A stretch of DNA of 64,000 nt from Gammaproteobacteria bacterium (GTDB taxonomy: Bacteria; Pseudomonadota; Gammaproteobacteria; Pseudomonadales; Halieaceae), in NCBI GenBank assembly GCA_030426545.1, contig JAUHYL010000002.1:79676-143675 (forward strand), written 5' to 3'. Shown in pieces: positions 8,036-16,565 of this stretch (the stretch's first letter is position 1; every line of letters starts with the position of its first letter). The notes under the pieces were generated by a model that had not been told where the DNA came from, did not search any database, and was given only the letters and a program-made list of their open reading frames with translations. Both the position numbers and the translations under genes were made by a program.

Positions 8036-8623
8036 TTATTTCTGAGCGGCGTTGGCTGCAGGCAGGTCGGCGAGAATACGCGCTATGTAGGCGGCCAGAT
8101 TTTCCTCTATTCGCGCGACGTCCTTGTTCGCGTTTTCAACGATTTTGGTCATCCTGGCAGTCCAGATCACCTCCTGGCGCTGGGCATCGTTGAATTGCAG
8201 GACCATGTTGTTGGTTGACTTGACCCCTCCCAGGGCGATGGCGTTATCCACGCTTGCCTGATCCACCTGGCGGTTGATGGTGGCGCTGGGAATGTGCGAA
8301 ATATTGCTGGCCTGGTCTGGTTTTGCACCCTGGATCAGGCCCGGGGCATAGAGGTAGTCCACGCTGAACTGGGCGCGCGCGGGATCCAGCTTGTAGCCCA
8401 GCGCCTGAAGGTTGGCGTTTACCTCTCTGCGTACGATCGGGTCCAGTTCATAGAAGGGATCCTTGGAGCCCGTATTCTGTGGCAGCGGCTCAGTGCGCCA
8501 CTTGTAATAGGTGTAGTGGCCATTGGCAAACTGGTCAACGGGGGTGGACTGGATTTCAACGCCCCCACAGGCGGCCAGCAAAGAGGACAGCAAAAGGGTA
8601 CAGATCAGGGGATAAAGATGCAT
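8036..8623 (-). CDS. DUF4136 family lipoprotein
   Basis: 195 aa from ATG 8623. A start 13 codons upstream is possible but would put unneeded basic residues before the signal. MHLYPLICTLLLSSLLAACG is a lipoprotein signal with lipobox LAAC. The mature part has the family pattern: YTYYKWRTEPLP, DPFYELDPIVRREVNANLQALGYKL and FSVDYLYAPG. A conserved QEVIWTARMTKIVEN segment and a C-terminal helix IEENLAAYIARILADLP follow. DUF4136 proteins are outer-membrane or periplasmic lipoproteins of unknown role. The gene is convergent with the HIT gene. Confidence 0.78.
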   Translation of the reverse strand: MHLYPLICTLLLSSLLAACGGVEIQSTPVDQFANGHYTYYKWRTEPLPQNTGSKDPFYELDPIVRREVNANLQALGYKLDPARAQFSVDYLYAPGLIQGAKPDQASNISHIPSATINRQVDQASVDNAIALGGVKSTNNMVLQFNDAQRQEVIWTARMTKIVENANKDVARIEENLAAYIARILADLPAANAAQK

Positions 8624-8814
8624 GGTGGGTCGCCGTAGAGTGAGGTTTGAGCGGTGAGGCACCTGTTGGGGCCAGTGTTTCGCCCGGGTGTTCCACCTGG
8701 GTTGTATAGTAGCAGGGGCTCCGGTACACGACTATACGCGCTGCGGGCCGGGCCCAGGGCGGGGAGAGCGGGTGTAATTATGTCGGGTGATTTGGGGCCG
8801 CCTCTTTGTTAGCA

Positions 8815-8832
8815 TTTTGGACATAACCAAAA
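8815..8832. promoter_or_regulatory. candidate operator upstream of the LysR gene
   Basis: A dyad TTTTGG-N6-CCAAAA is centred about 28 nt before the LysR start, inside a short A/T-rich patch (8811-8840) of an otherwise G+C-rich region. Its spacing resembles the T-N11-A sites bound by LysR-type regulators and would suit autoregulation. The identification is inferred from position and symmetry only. Confidence 0.35.
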
Positions 8833-8851
8833 GTTATTTCTAGGCAGCCCA

Positions 8852-9856
8852 ATGATATCCAGGAAACTGATTCGAACAGACCTCAATCTGCTCGTGGCCC
8901 TGCAGATTCTGCTCGAAGAGCGCAATGTCACCCGCGCCGCGGAGCGGCTGTCGGTCTCCCAGCCCGCGCTGAGCAAAACCCTGCAAAAACTGCGCGATGC
9001 CTTTGAGGATGAGTTATTCACCCGCACCGCGCACGGCCTGGTGCCCACCCCGCGGGCGGAGGAACTGGGTGCGCTGCTGCCGGGGCTGTTGGAGAATGTC
9101 GAGCAGGTGCTGGGCGATGTGGAATTCAGCCCGGACACCTACGCCGGCAGTTTCAAGCTGCTGATGCCGCCTATCATGTGTGAATCGCTGCTGCCCACCC
9201 TGATGGCTGAACTGGCCGAAGAGGCACCCAACGTACAGATCATCATGGCGGAGGTGCCGCCGGACTACCAGGACCAGCTGAAGAAAGGCGAGGCGGATTT
9301 TGCCGCGTTCGTGGCGCTGGAAACCGAGCGCGACATTCTTGCTGAGCCCATCGCCGCCATCGCGCCGCGCTGCTATATGCGCAAGGATCACCCACTGGCG
9401 GAAAAGGAAATGAGCCTGCAGGATTTTCTGGACTACCCCCACCTGCGCCTCTATTTGCCAGGTCTTACCCGGGAAAACACTTCCATGGTGGACGACGTGT
9501 TGGGCCAGTACGGCGTACACAGGAGCATCGTCCTGGAAACCACGCAGTTTTCTTCCGCGGTCGGTGTTCTCACCAAGACAGATTCACTCCTGGTGGCCAA
9601 CGCGGGTTTCCAGGAGGGCGGGTTATACCGCGAGCTCATCCTGGGTCACGAGATGCCCGCCGAGCTGAAGCGCATGATCCGCAATACGCACAGCGGCAAT
9701 CGCGGCAAAATGTCACTGATGCGTCATACCCGCACCTCGCGCAGCGCGCCTCACCAGTGGATGCGCGCGGTGCTGATGAAACACCTGACCAGTTCGCCCG
9801 AGCTGGTAGAGCAGGACGCCAAACCGAAAGTTGCAGAGTCCGCGAACGCAGAGTGA
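8852..9856 (+). CDS. LysR-type transcriptional regulator
   Basis: 334 aa. The N-terminal winged helix is clear: DLNLLVALQILLEERNVTRAAERLSVSQPALSKTLQKLRDAFEDELFTRTAHGLVPTPRAEEL (residues about 10-72). The effector domain starts near residue 97 (GSFKLLMPPIMCESLLPTLMAEL) and has the PLAEKE--LQDFLDYPHL block of the NodD/NahR-like subgroup. A longer, polar C-terminal tail (after about residue 275) is unusual. The target is unknown: the gene faces away from the DUF4136 lipoprotein and converges on the AraC-type regulator, so it has no obvious divergent structural operon. Confidence 0.88.
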   Translation: MISRKLIRTDLNLLVALQILLEERNVTRAAERLSVSQPALSKTLQKLRDAFEDELFTRTAHGLVPTPRAEELGALLPGLLENVEQVLGDVEFSPDTYAGSFKLLMPPIMCESLLPTLMAELAEEAPNVQIIMAEVPPDYQDQLKKGEADFAAFVALETERDILAEPIAAIAPRCYMRKDHPLAEKEMSLQDFLDYPHLRLYLPGLTRENTSMVDDVLGQYGVHRSIVLETTQFSSAVGVLTKTDSLLVANAGFQEGGLYRELILGHEMPAELKRMIRNTHSGNRGKMSLMRHTRTSRSAPHQWMRAVLMKHLTSSPELVEQDAKPKVAESANAE

Positions 9857-9893
9857 GCAGGCGGTTCGCGCTACCGCCGGTAGCCTGCCCGCG

Positions 9894-10778
9894 CTAGTTG
9901 CGCACCGACTTGCGGTAGGCCCGCGGTGACATTCCTACCGTTTTACGGAACAGCCGCGAGAAGTACAGCGGGTCCTCGTATCCGAGCGCGGCCGATACAC
10001 CCTGCACACTCAGGTCACTGGTATCGAGCAGGTGGCAGGCGTGCTCAATCTTCATATTCAGAAAGTGCTTGATCGGCGAGTAGCCTGTTAAGGCCTTGTA
10101 CTTGGTCGCAAAGTGAAAACGGGAGAGTCGCGCCGTCGCTGCGAGCGTGTCCAGGTTCAACGGCTGGTCAATGTTTTCCAGCATGAAGCTCTGCACGGCC
10201 TCCAGGTCAAAACTTTCCTGCCCTCGCACCTGCGCACTGCGCACGTCCATGGCGATCTGCGTCAGCAGCTGCCGCAGCTGATTGGCGGCGTTGATGAAGG
10301 AGCGATTGCTGTAGCCCGTGCGACGCACGGTCATCAGTTCCAGGAAGCGCCCTATCAGCGGTGGCAGCAGGCCCACGCGGGTCAGTGGCAGCGCGCCCTC
10401 GCGGTAACCCATGTACTGGTTGAATACGGCGCTGGCGCTGCCCTTGTAGTGTAGCCAGTAAATTGTCCAGGGTTCGTCATCGTCGGCCGCGTACTCGTGC
10501 CCCATGCCCTGCGGCAGCAGGAGCATGTCCCCTTCAGTGACGGCTGTGGCCCAGACGTCCGTCTTTACGTGGCCGCGGCCACCCACGCAATAAATCAACA
10601 GGTTGTCATCATGGCGGGCGCGCAGCATACGGTGATCACGGGCCGCCGGATAGAAGCCCATGGCGGTGGGATAACACTCCCGGGTGAGGGGATGCACCGC
10701 CAGTTTTTCCATCATAAATGCGGGTGTCATGAAGCGTATGCCATTTTGTGGCAGGGGCCATTTTGAAGGAGCACTCAC
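9894..10778 (-). CDS. AraC-family regulator of the adjacent valine-catabolic operon (MmsR-like)
   Basis: 294 aa from a GTG at 10778 preceded by GGAAG; an internal ATG at 10730 and longer leaders are alternatives. The N-terminal cupin-like sensor contains DNLLIYCVGGRGHVKTDVWATAVTEGDMLLLPQGMGHEYAADDDEPWTIYWLHYKG. The C-terminal double helix-turn-helix runs from QPLNLDTLAATARLSRFHFATKYKALTGYSPIKHFLNMKIEHACHLLD to GYEDPLYFSRLFRKTVGMSPRAYRKS. It is transcribed divergently from the dehydrogenase operon. In pseudomonads mmsR holds the same relation to mmsAB, so it is probably the activator of that operon. Confidence 0.85.
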   Translation of the reverse strand: MSAPSKWPLPQNGIRFMTPAFMMEKLAVHPLTRECYPTAMGFYPAARDHRMLRARHDDNLLIYCVGGRGHVKTDVWATAVTEGDMLLLPQGMGHEYAADDDEPWTIYWLHYKGSASAVFNQYMGYREGALPLTRVGLLPPLIGRFLELMTVRRTGYSNRSFINAANQLRQLLTQIAMDVRSAQVRGQESFDLEAVQSFMLENIDQPLNLDTLAATARLSRFHFATKYKALTGYSPIKHFLNMKIEHACHLLDTSDLSVQGVSAALGYEDPLYFSRLFRKTVGMSPRAYRKSVRN

Positions 10779-10948
10779 GTTCAGACGTCTTCCGGGCGCT
10801 GGGGCCTCTCTTGAGCAAGACCACAATATAGTCCATAAACTGCGCAATTTCCTCCCTTGGAGCGGATCGCGGCCGGGGGTAATCTTGTCCGTCTTTCAGC
10901 TGCGGGCCGAATGACGGCCCATGCTTGCCAGAGCCGAGGATCGACACC
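10779..10948. promoter_or_regulatory. divergent control region of araC-type gene and valine operon
   Basis: This 170-nt non-coding gap separates the two divergent starts and must hold both promoters. A small stem (GGGCC at 10904-10908 with GGCCC at 10916-10920) lies in the presumed leader of the operon. I could not pick out convincing -35/-10 boxes or an AraC half-site pair by eye. Confidence 0.5.
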
Positions 10949-12370
10949 ATGGAAGACAGCCAGGAATTGCTGGAGGCGCGCGAGGAAATCAGCGCCATGA
11001 TGGAGCGCGCCCGCGCCGCCCAGGCGCAGATTGCCGATTACACCCAGGAGCAGGTCGATGAGCTGATCACCGGCATGGTGTGGGCCGTCGCTCAGGAAGC
11101 GCGTTCGGAAGAAATTGCGCGCTTCACGGTGCAGGAGACGCAACTGGGTAACTATGAGGGCAAGTACCTCAAGATCCACCGCAAGACGCGGGCAACTCTG
11201 ATGGACATCATCGATGACAAGTCCGTCGGTGTGATCGAGGAAGACCCGGAGCGCAATATCGTCAAGATCGCCAAGCCAGTGGGTGTGATCGGGGCTCTCT
11301 CACCCTCTACCAATCCAGAGGCGACGCCTGTCATCAAGTCCATCTCCGCGGTGAAAGGGCGCAACGCGATCATTATTGCGCCTCATCCGCGCGCGAAGCT
11401 GACCAACAAGATGATCTGTGACTACATGCGTGAGGCGATTGTTGCACTCGGCGCCCCGGCTGATCTGGTACAGAGTATCGATGTGCCCTCGTTGGAGAAA
11501 ACCAACGAGTTGATGCGGCAGTGCGATCGCATTCTTGCCACCGGTGGTGGCGCCATGGTCAACGCGGCCTACTCTTCCGGCACCCCGGCGCTGGGCGTGG
11601 GTGTGGGCAATGCGGTCATCACCGTGGACGATTCGGCGAATCTCGATGAGGCGGCGGAAAAGATTCGTATTTCCAAAACCCTGGATCTTGCGGCGTCGTG
11701 TTCATCCGATAACTCGGTGATCGTGTTCGAATCCGTTTATGACAAATTGCTCGAGAAACTCAAGGCCGAGGGCGGCCACGTGATGAGCGAAGAGGAGAAA
11801 TCGAAGCTACAGCAGGTACTGTGGAAGGATGGCGCCATCAACGCGAAGATCGTCGCCCAGCCGGCCTCGGTCATTGCCGGGCAGGCGGGTTTTGATCTCC
11901 CTGAGGGAAGGCAGTTCCTGATTATCCCTGAAACCGGCGCAGGTCCGGACTACCCTTTCTCCGGCGAAAAGCTGACCGTGACCATGGCCTTCTACAAGGT
12001 GAAAGACATCGATGAGGCAATCGCCCTGACGAACAGAATCCAGGCGTACCAGGGGCAGGGCCACAGTTGCGGCATCTACTCCTATAACGATGACAACATC
12101 ATGAAACTGGCCGAAGGCACGCGCACCTCCCGCGTGATGGTTAACCAGCCCCAGGCCGCATCCAACAGCGGCAATTTATGGAACGGCATGCGCCAGACGT
12201 TTTCCCTGGGCTGCGGTTCCTGGGGCGGCAACAGCATTAACCACAATATTACCTGGCGCGACCTGATCAACGAGACGTGGGTGTCCAAGCCACTGGCACA
12301 AACCAAAGTACTGCCGCCGGACGAAACCCTGTTTGCGCGCGTTATCGATAAACTTCCCGAGGCGGGCTGA
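10949..12370 (+). CDS. CoA-acylating aldehyde dehydrogenase (EutE/SauS-like)
   Basis: 473 aa from ATG 10949 with GAGGA about 9 nt upstream. It belongs to the acylating branch of the aldehyde dehydrogenases (EutE, AdhE N-domain, sulfoacetaldehyde dehydrogenase SauS). Supporting blocks are VGVIGALSPSTNPEATPVIKSISAVKGRNAIIIAPHPRA, ILATGGGAMVNAAYSSGTPALGVGVGNA and the nucleophile region DLAASCSSDNSVI. EKLTVTMAFYKVKDIDEAI and SLGCGSWGGNSINHNITWRDLIN close the list. It forms an acyl-CoA from a semialdehyde using NAD(P) and CoA. Being first in an operon with isobutyryl-CoA degradation genes, it probably takes the place of MmsA (methylmalonate-semialdehyde dehydrogenase). MmsA itself belongs to a different ALDH family. 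Confidence 0.85.
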   Translation: MEDSQELLEAREEISAMMERARAAQAQIADYTQEQVDELITGMVWAVAQEARSEEIARFTVQETQLGNYEGKYLKIHRKTRATLMDIIDDKSVGVIEEDPERNIVKIAKPVGVIGALSPSTNPEATPVIKSISAVKGRNAIIIAPHPRAKLTNKMICDYMREAIVALGAPADLVQSIDVPSLEKTNELMRQCDRILATGGGAMVNAAYSSGTPALGVGVGNAVITVDDSANLDEAAEKIRISKTLDLAASCSSDNSVIVFESVYDKLLEKLKAEGGHVMSEEEKSKLQQVLWKDGAINAKIVAQPASVIAGQAGFDLPEGRQFLIIPETGAGPDYPFSGEKLTVTMAFYKVKDIDEAIALTNRIQAYQGQGHSCGIYSYNDDNIMKLAEGTRTSRVMVNQPQAASNSGNLWNGMRQTFSLGCGSWGGNSINHNITWRDLINETWVSKPLAQTKVLPPDETLFARVIDKLPEAG

Positions 12371-12386
12371 GCGGAGCACAGGCGGT

Positions 12387-13547
12387 ATGGATTTCTCTCT
12401 GACACCGGAACAGCGAGCCTTTGAACAGAGCGCTCGCGCTTTTGCACGTGACGTGCTGGCACCGAAAGCTGCCGAGTGGGATGAGCGCGAGTCTTTTTCC
12501 CGTGACGTGTTGCAACGCGCCGGCGAATTGGGATTCATGGGCATGTACACGCCTGAGTCCGCGGGCGGGCTTGGATTGGGTCGCCTCGATGCCAGCCTGA
12601 TTGTGGAGGAACTGTCGAGGGGTTGCACAGCTATGGGCGCCTTTCTCACCATTCACAACATGGCCACCAGTATGGTGGGCAAGTACTGCACTGAAGCCGT
12701 AATCGAGCAGTACTGCCACGGCCTGGTAGCGGGCACTCATCTCGCCTCCTATTGCCTGACAGAACCTGGCGCCGGTTCAGATGCGGCGTCACTCGCCACC
12801 AGCGCCAGGCGCGACGGTGACGATTACATTGTTAATGGCTGTAAAGTTTTTATCTCTGGCGCCGGCGAAACCGATGTGCTGGTGGTGATGCTGCGCACCG
12901 GTGGTGAAGGCGCCGCCGGAATTTCGGCGCTGCTGATTCCCGCTGATGCGGAGGGTATTACCTACGGCAAGAAAGAAAACAAGATGGGTTGGCGTGCGCA
13001 GCCGACACGCATGATCACGTTTGACGATGTGCGCGTGCCCGTTGCCAACCGACTCGGCGAGGAAGGGCAGGGCTTTGCGATTGCCATGGAAGGGCTGGAC
13101 GGCGGCCGCATCAACATCGCTACCTGCAGCGTGGGAACGGCGCAACAGGCGCTGGAAGAAGCCGTCACTTACACAACCGAGCGCCGCCAGTTCGGCAATG
13201 CCATTGCAGATTTCCAGGCGACACAGTTCAAACTGGCCGACATGTTGACTGAGCTTGTAGCGGCGCGACAGCTGGTACGCCTGGCTGCCTACAAGCTGGA
13301 CCAAAAGGATGCGCAGGCGTCCACCTTCTGCGCCATGGCCAAACGCTTTGCGACTGATATCGGCTTCCAGATCTGCAATGATGCGCTGCAGCTGTTTGGC
13401 GGCTACGGTTTTATGAAGGAGTATCCCATGGAGCGTCACGTGCGCGACACACGGGTACACCAGATTCTCGAGGGCACCAACGAGATCATGCGTGTGATCA
13501 TTGCGCGCAAAATGTTGATGGATGGCGCGCTCGAAATTATCAAGTAA
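12387..13547 (+). CDS. acyl-CoA dehydrogenase (probable isobutyryl-CoA dehydrogenase)
   Basis: 386 aa, ATG 16 nt after the previous stop. It is an FAD flavoprotein that oxidises an acyl-CoA to the 2-enoyl-CoA. Family marks are FSLTPEQRAFEQSARAFA, YCLTEPGAGSDAASLATSA (FAD/substrate loop), KMGWRAQPTRMITFDDVRVP, YTTERRQFGNAIADFQ, and ALQLFGGYGFMKEYPMERHVRDTRVHQILEGTNEIMR, with the catalytic Glu in ILEGTNEI. Operon partners (3-hydroxyisobutyryl-CoA hydrolase, MmsB) point to isobutyryl-CoA as substrate; this is inferred from context. Confidence 0.92.
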   Translation: MDFSLTPEQRAFEQSARAFARDVLAPKAAEWDERESFSRDVLQRAGELGFMGMYTPESAGGLGLGRLDASLIVEELSRGCTAMGAFLTIHNMATSMVGKYCTEAVIEQYCHGLVAGTHLASYCLTEPGAGSDAASLATSARRDGDDYIVNGCKVFISGAGETDVLVVMLRTGGEGAAGISALLIPADAEGITYGKKENKMGWRAQPTRMITFDDVRVPVANRLGEEGQGFAIAMEGLDGGRINIATCSVGTAQQALEEAVTYTTERRQFGNAIADFQATQFKLADMLTELVAARQLVRLAAYKLDQKDAQASTFCAMAKRFATDIGFQICNDALQLFGGYGFMKEYPMERHVRDTRVHQILEGTNEIMRVIIARKMLMDGALEIIK

Positions 13548-13601
13548 CGTCTCCGCGGCCATTAGTATGCCTGGCGACCAATGACTTAGAAGGAGTAGCA
13601 C

Positions 13602-14390
13602 GTGAGCATCAGTACATCCGAAAAACTGAAGGTGGAAATCAGGGGTAGCGTTGCATTGCTCACCATCGACAATCCCGCGGCGAATACCTGGGATGTGGAG
13701 AGCCTGCCTGCCCTGCGAGACGTGGTCGAAAAGCTGAACGCCGACAAATCCATCTACGCGGTAGTGCTCACCGGCGCAGGCGAGAAGTTTTTTTCGGCGG
13801 GAGCGGACCTGAAACTGTTCGCCGATGGCGACCCGCAGACGGCCGCCAGTATGGCGCAGTTTTTCGGTGAGGGCTTCGAGGCTTTGGCGGACTTTCGCGG
13901 TGTCAGCATCGCAGCCATCAATGGCTTTGCCATGGGGGGCGGTCTGGAGGTAGCTCTGGCCTGCGATATTCGTATTGCAGAGGAGCAGGCACAGATGGCG
14001 TTGCCCGAGGCCAAGGTCGGCTTGCTGCCCTGTGCCGGCGGGACGCAGCGGTTGTCCTGGCTGGTGGGCGAAGGCTGGGCCAAGCGCGTCATACTTTGCG
14101 GCGAAAGGCTGGATGCGGAAACCGCGCTGCGCATAGGCCTAGTTGAAGAGGTGGTGGCCAAGGGCGGCGCGTTGGAGCGTGCCCTGGCACTGGCGGAGCA
14201 GGTCGGTGAGCAAAGCCCAACCTCTGTGCGCCTGTGCAAACAACTTATCCATACCGCTCGGGATGCGGCCATCGGTGCCGGGTTGCAGGGCGAGCGCGAT
14301 CGGTTCGTGGAACTGTTTTCCACCGAAGATCAGAAAGAGGGCGTCAATGCGTTTTTGGAAAAGCGCAAGCCCGATTGGAAGAACGGCTGA
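13602..14390 (+). CDS. enoyl-CoA hydratase/isomerase family (probable methacrylyl-CoA hydratase)
   Basis: 262 aa crotonase-fold protein. VVLTGAGEKFFSAGADLKLF supplies the first oxyanion-hole strand, INGFAMGGGLEVALACDIRIA the second, and MALPEAKVGLLPCAGGTQRLSWLVG carries the acidic Glu of hydratases. In the valine pathway it would hydrate methacrylyl-CoA to 3-hydroxyisobutyryl-CoA. A clear GGAG ribosome site lies before the GTG start at 13602. The 54-nt gap from the dehydrogenase contains no terminator that I can see, so the operon continues. Confidence 0.9.
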   Translation: MSISTSEKLKVEIRGSVALLTIDNPAANTWDVESLPALRDVVEKLNADKSIYAVVLTGAGEKFFSAGADLKLFADGDPQTAASMAQFFGEGFEALADFRGVSIAAINGFAMGGGLEVALACDIRIAEEQAQMALPEAKVGLLPCAGGTQRLSWLVGEGWAKRVILCGERLDAETALRIGLVEEVVAKGGALERALALAEQVGEQSPTSVRLCKQLIHTARDAAIGAGLQGERDRFVELFSTEDQKEGVNAFLEKRKPDWKNG

Positions 14391-14399
14391 GGCCCAAAC

Positions 14400-15512
14400 A
14401 TGTCTGACGCTCCTGTCCTTTTTGATGAAGTTGCCGCCGGGTCGCGCCGGCTGGGCCGCGTGACGCTAAGTGTGCCCGCGACGCTGAATTCCCTCACCCT
14501 GGAAATGGTTGACCTGCTGCAGGCGCAACTGGATGCCTGGCGCGATGACGATGATATCGCCGCACTGTTTATCGAAGGCGCCGGAGAGAAGGCCTTTTGT
14601 GCCGGCGGCGACGTGCAGGCGCTGCACGCGTCCGCCACGGCCACGCCGGGCGGTCCCTGTGAATACGCCGAATCGTTTTTCAGCCGCGAATACCGCATGA
14701 ATTACACCCTGCATACCTTTCCGAAACCGCTGATTGTGTGGGGACATGGCATTGTCATGGGTGGCGGGTTGGGCGTGATGGCGGGCTGTTCGCATCGCGT
14801 GGTGACAGAAAGAACCCGCATCGCCATGCCCGAGGTTACGATCGCGCTGTTTCCCGATGTTGGTGGCACCTGGTTCCTCAATCACGCGCCCGGAAAGGCC
14901 GGGTTGTTTCTGGCGTTGACCGGTGCGTCGATCAATGCGGCGGACGCTATCTACTGCGGCATCGCAGATCGTTTCATCGGCAGTGAGTTTAAAGACGAGG
15001 TATTCGAGGCCCTGCTCAGCCAACAGTGGCAAGCCGACGCGGCACACAACCACGCGATGGTGCGACATGTGCTGCGACCATTTGCGCAAAAGAGCGCCGA
15101 ACATTGTCCGCAGGGACAGGTGGCCTCACACCTGGACACAATCAACGCGCTGTGTGACGGCGACGATATCCACGACATTATCGACAACATCCAGGCAATC
15201 GACAGCGAGGACGCCTGGCTGTCGAAAGCCCGCGACGGCCTCGCACACGGTTCGTCGCTGGCCGCATTGTGGATTCACCGACAGCTTGTCGAGAACCGAC
15301 ACGCTTCGCTGCGCGAGGTTTTCCAGTCGGAAATCCAGCTGGCGACAAATGTTGTTCGTCATCCGGAGTTCAGTGAAGGCGTGCGCGCCCTGCTGATCGA
15401 CAAGGATCGCAATCCACAGTGGCAGTACGCTCAAAGCAGGGCCGTGCCGGCGGAGGTTTTGGAGGGCTTTTTCACAGCTCCCTGGAGCGACAACCCGCTG
15501 GCGAATCTCTAA
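14400..15512 (+). CDS. 3-hydroxyisobutyryl-CoA hydrolase
   Basis: 370 aa, distinctly longer than hydratases, as expected for HIBCH. Motifs are LFIEGAGEKAFCAGGDVQALH and YTLHTFPKPLIVWGHGIVMGGGLGVMAGCSHRVVTERTRIAMPEVTIALFPDVGGTWFLN. The AGGDV and TRIAMPE-TIG-FPDVGG blocks are diagnostic of this thioesterase subgroup of crotonases. It releases free 3-hydroxyisobutyrate for MmsB. It starts 9 nt after the hydratase stop. The C-terminal region (about 270-365) contains the family ASLREVFQSEIQLATNVVRHPEFSEGVRALLIDKDRNPQW block. Confidence 0.92.
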   Translation: MSDAPVLFDEVAAGSRRLGRVTLSVPATLNSLTLEMVDLLQAQLDAWRDDDDIAALFIEGAGEKAFCAGGDVQALHASATATPGGPCEYAESFFSREYRMNYTLHTFPKPLIVWGHGIVMGGGLGVMAGCSHRVVTERTRIAMPEVTIALFPDVGGTWFLNHAPGKAGLFLALTGASINAADAIYCGIADRFIGSEFKDEVFEALLSQQWQADAAHNHAMVRHVLRPFAQKSAEHCPQGQVASHLDTINALCDGDDIHDIIDNIQAIDSEDAWLSKARDGLAHGSSLAALWIHRQLVENRHASLREVFQSEIQLATNVVRHPEFSEGVRALLIDKDRNPQWQYAQSRAVPAEVLEGFFTAPWSDNPLANL

Positions 15513-15533
15513 ACCAGCAAGCAGGAGAAACAC

Positions 15534-16418
15534 ATGTCGAAGGTAGCATTTAATGGCCTTGGCAATATGGGCGGACCCATGGCTGGCAATCTGCTGCAGG
15601 CCGGCCACAGTGTCACCGTGTTTGATTTATCCGAGTCAGCGTGCGAGCAAATGCGCGCTGCGGGGGCCGGTGTTGCGGCTAGCGCTGCAGAGGCGGCAAG
15701 TGGTGCGGATTATGTCATCTCCATGCTGCCCGCAGGCAAGCACGTGGCGGCGACTTACCTGGGTGAAAGTGGTCTGCTGGCCAAACTCGATACCAGCACC
15801 ACGGTGCTTGACTGCTCCACTATTGATGCGGCGACCGCGCGCGAGGTGGGCGCGGCAGCGGCTGAATTGGGAATCGGCTTTATGGATGCGCCGGTCTCCG
15901 GCGGTGTGGCGGCTGCGGCGGCGGGCACGCTGGCTTTTATGTGTGGCGGTGATGCGGCAACGTTCGCAAGCGCAAAGCTGATTCTCGCGGACATGGGCAA
16001 GAATATTTTTCACGCCGGCCCGGCCGGAGCGGGCCAGGTGGCCAAGGGTTGCAACAACATGTTGCTCGCGATTCATATGATAGGCAGCGCCGAAGCACTG
16101 GAGATGGGCGTGCGAAATGGGATGGACCCAGGCGTGTTGTCAGAAATTATGCTCGCCAGTTCTGGCCGCAACTGGTCACTGGAAGTCTATAACCCGTATC
16201 CCGGAGTGATGGAAAACGCACCGGCCAGCAACGACTACAAACCGGGTTTCATGGTCGACTTGATGGTAAAAGATCTTGGCCTGGCCATGGAGATCGCCGA
16301 ACACAGCGGGGTCGACAACGCCATGGGTAAATTGGCGCGCGAGCTTTACACGCAACACCAGGAAGCGGGCAACGGCCCACGCGATTTTTCCAGCATCCTC
16401 GAACGACTGAAAAGCTGA
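15534..16418 (+). CDS. mmsB: 3-hydroxyisobutyrate dehydrogenase
   Basis: 294 aa. It oxidises 3-hydroxyisobutyrate to methylmalonate semialdehyde with NAD. The N-terminal Rossmann motif GLGNMGGPMAGNLLQAGH is followed by STIDAATAREVG, FMDAPVSGGVAAAAAGTLAFMCGG (substrate-binding signature), GAGQVAKGCNNMLLAIHMIGSAEALEMG (catalytic Lys in KGCNN), and KDLGLAMEIAEHSGVDNAMG. It is the last gene of the operon. The methylmalonate semialdehyde would be taken by the acylating dehydrogenase encoded first. Confidence 0.95.
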   Translation: MSKVAFNGLGNMGGPMAGNLLQAGHSVTVFDLSESACEQMRAAGAGVAASAAEAASGADYVISMLPAGKHVAATYLGESGLLAKLDTSTTVLDCSTIDAATAREVGAAAAELGIGFMDAPVSGGVAAAAAGTLAFMCGGDAATFASAKLILADMGKNIFHAGPAGAGQVAKGCNNMLLAIHMIGSAEALEMGVRNGMDPGVLSEIMLASSGRNWSLEVYNPYPGVMENAPASNDYKPGFMVDLMVKDLGLAMEIAEHSGVDNAMGKLARELYTQHQEAGNGPRDFSSILERLKS

Positions 16419-16565
16419 CGCTTGTAGCAAAGCATCCGTGCTGAAAGTACCGTGCGCGAATGTTACAATGAATCGACTTCTCTCACCGACTGAGACGTCC
16501 TGCACCGCCGATCCATAGCCCGGCAATGCAGTATTTTAGCCCCGGATTTGGGGCAGAGGTGAGTC

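Noticed and set aside
12789..13601. Open frame of 270 codons on the minus strand opposite the acyl-CoA dehydrogenase
   Set aside because: Antisense to a gene with intact catalytic motifs; no similarity to any family that I can see.
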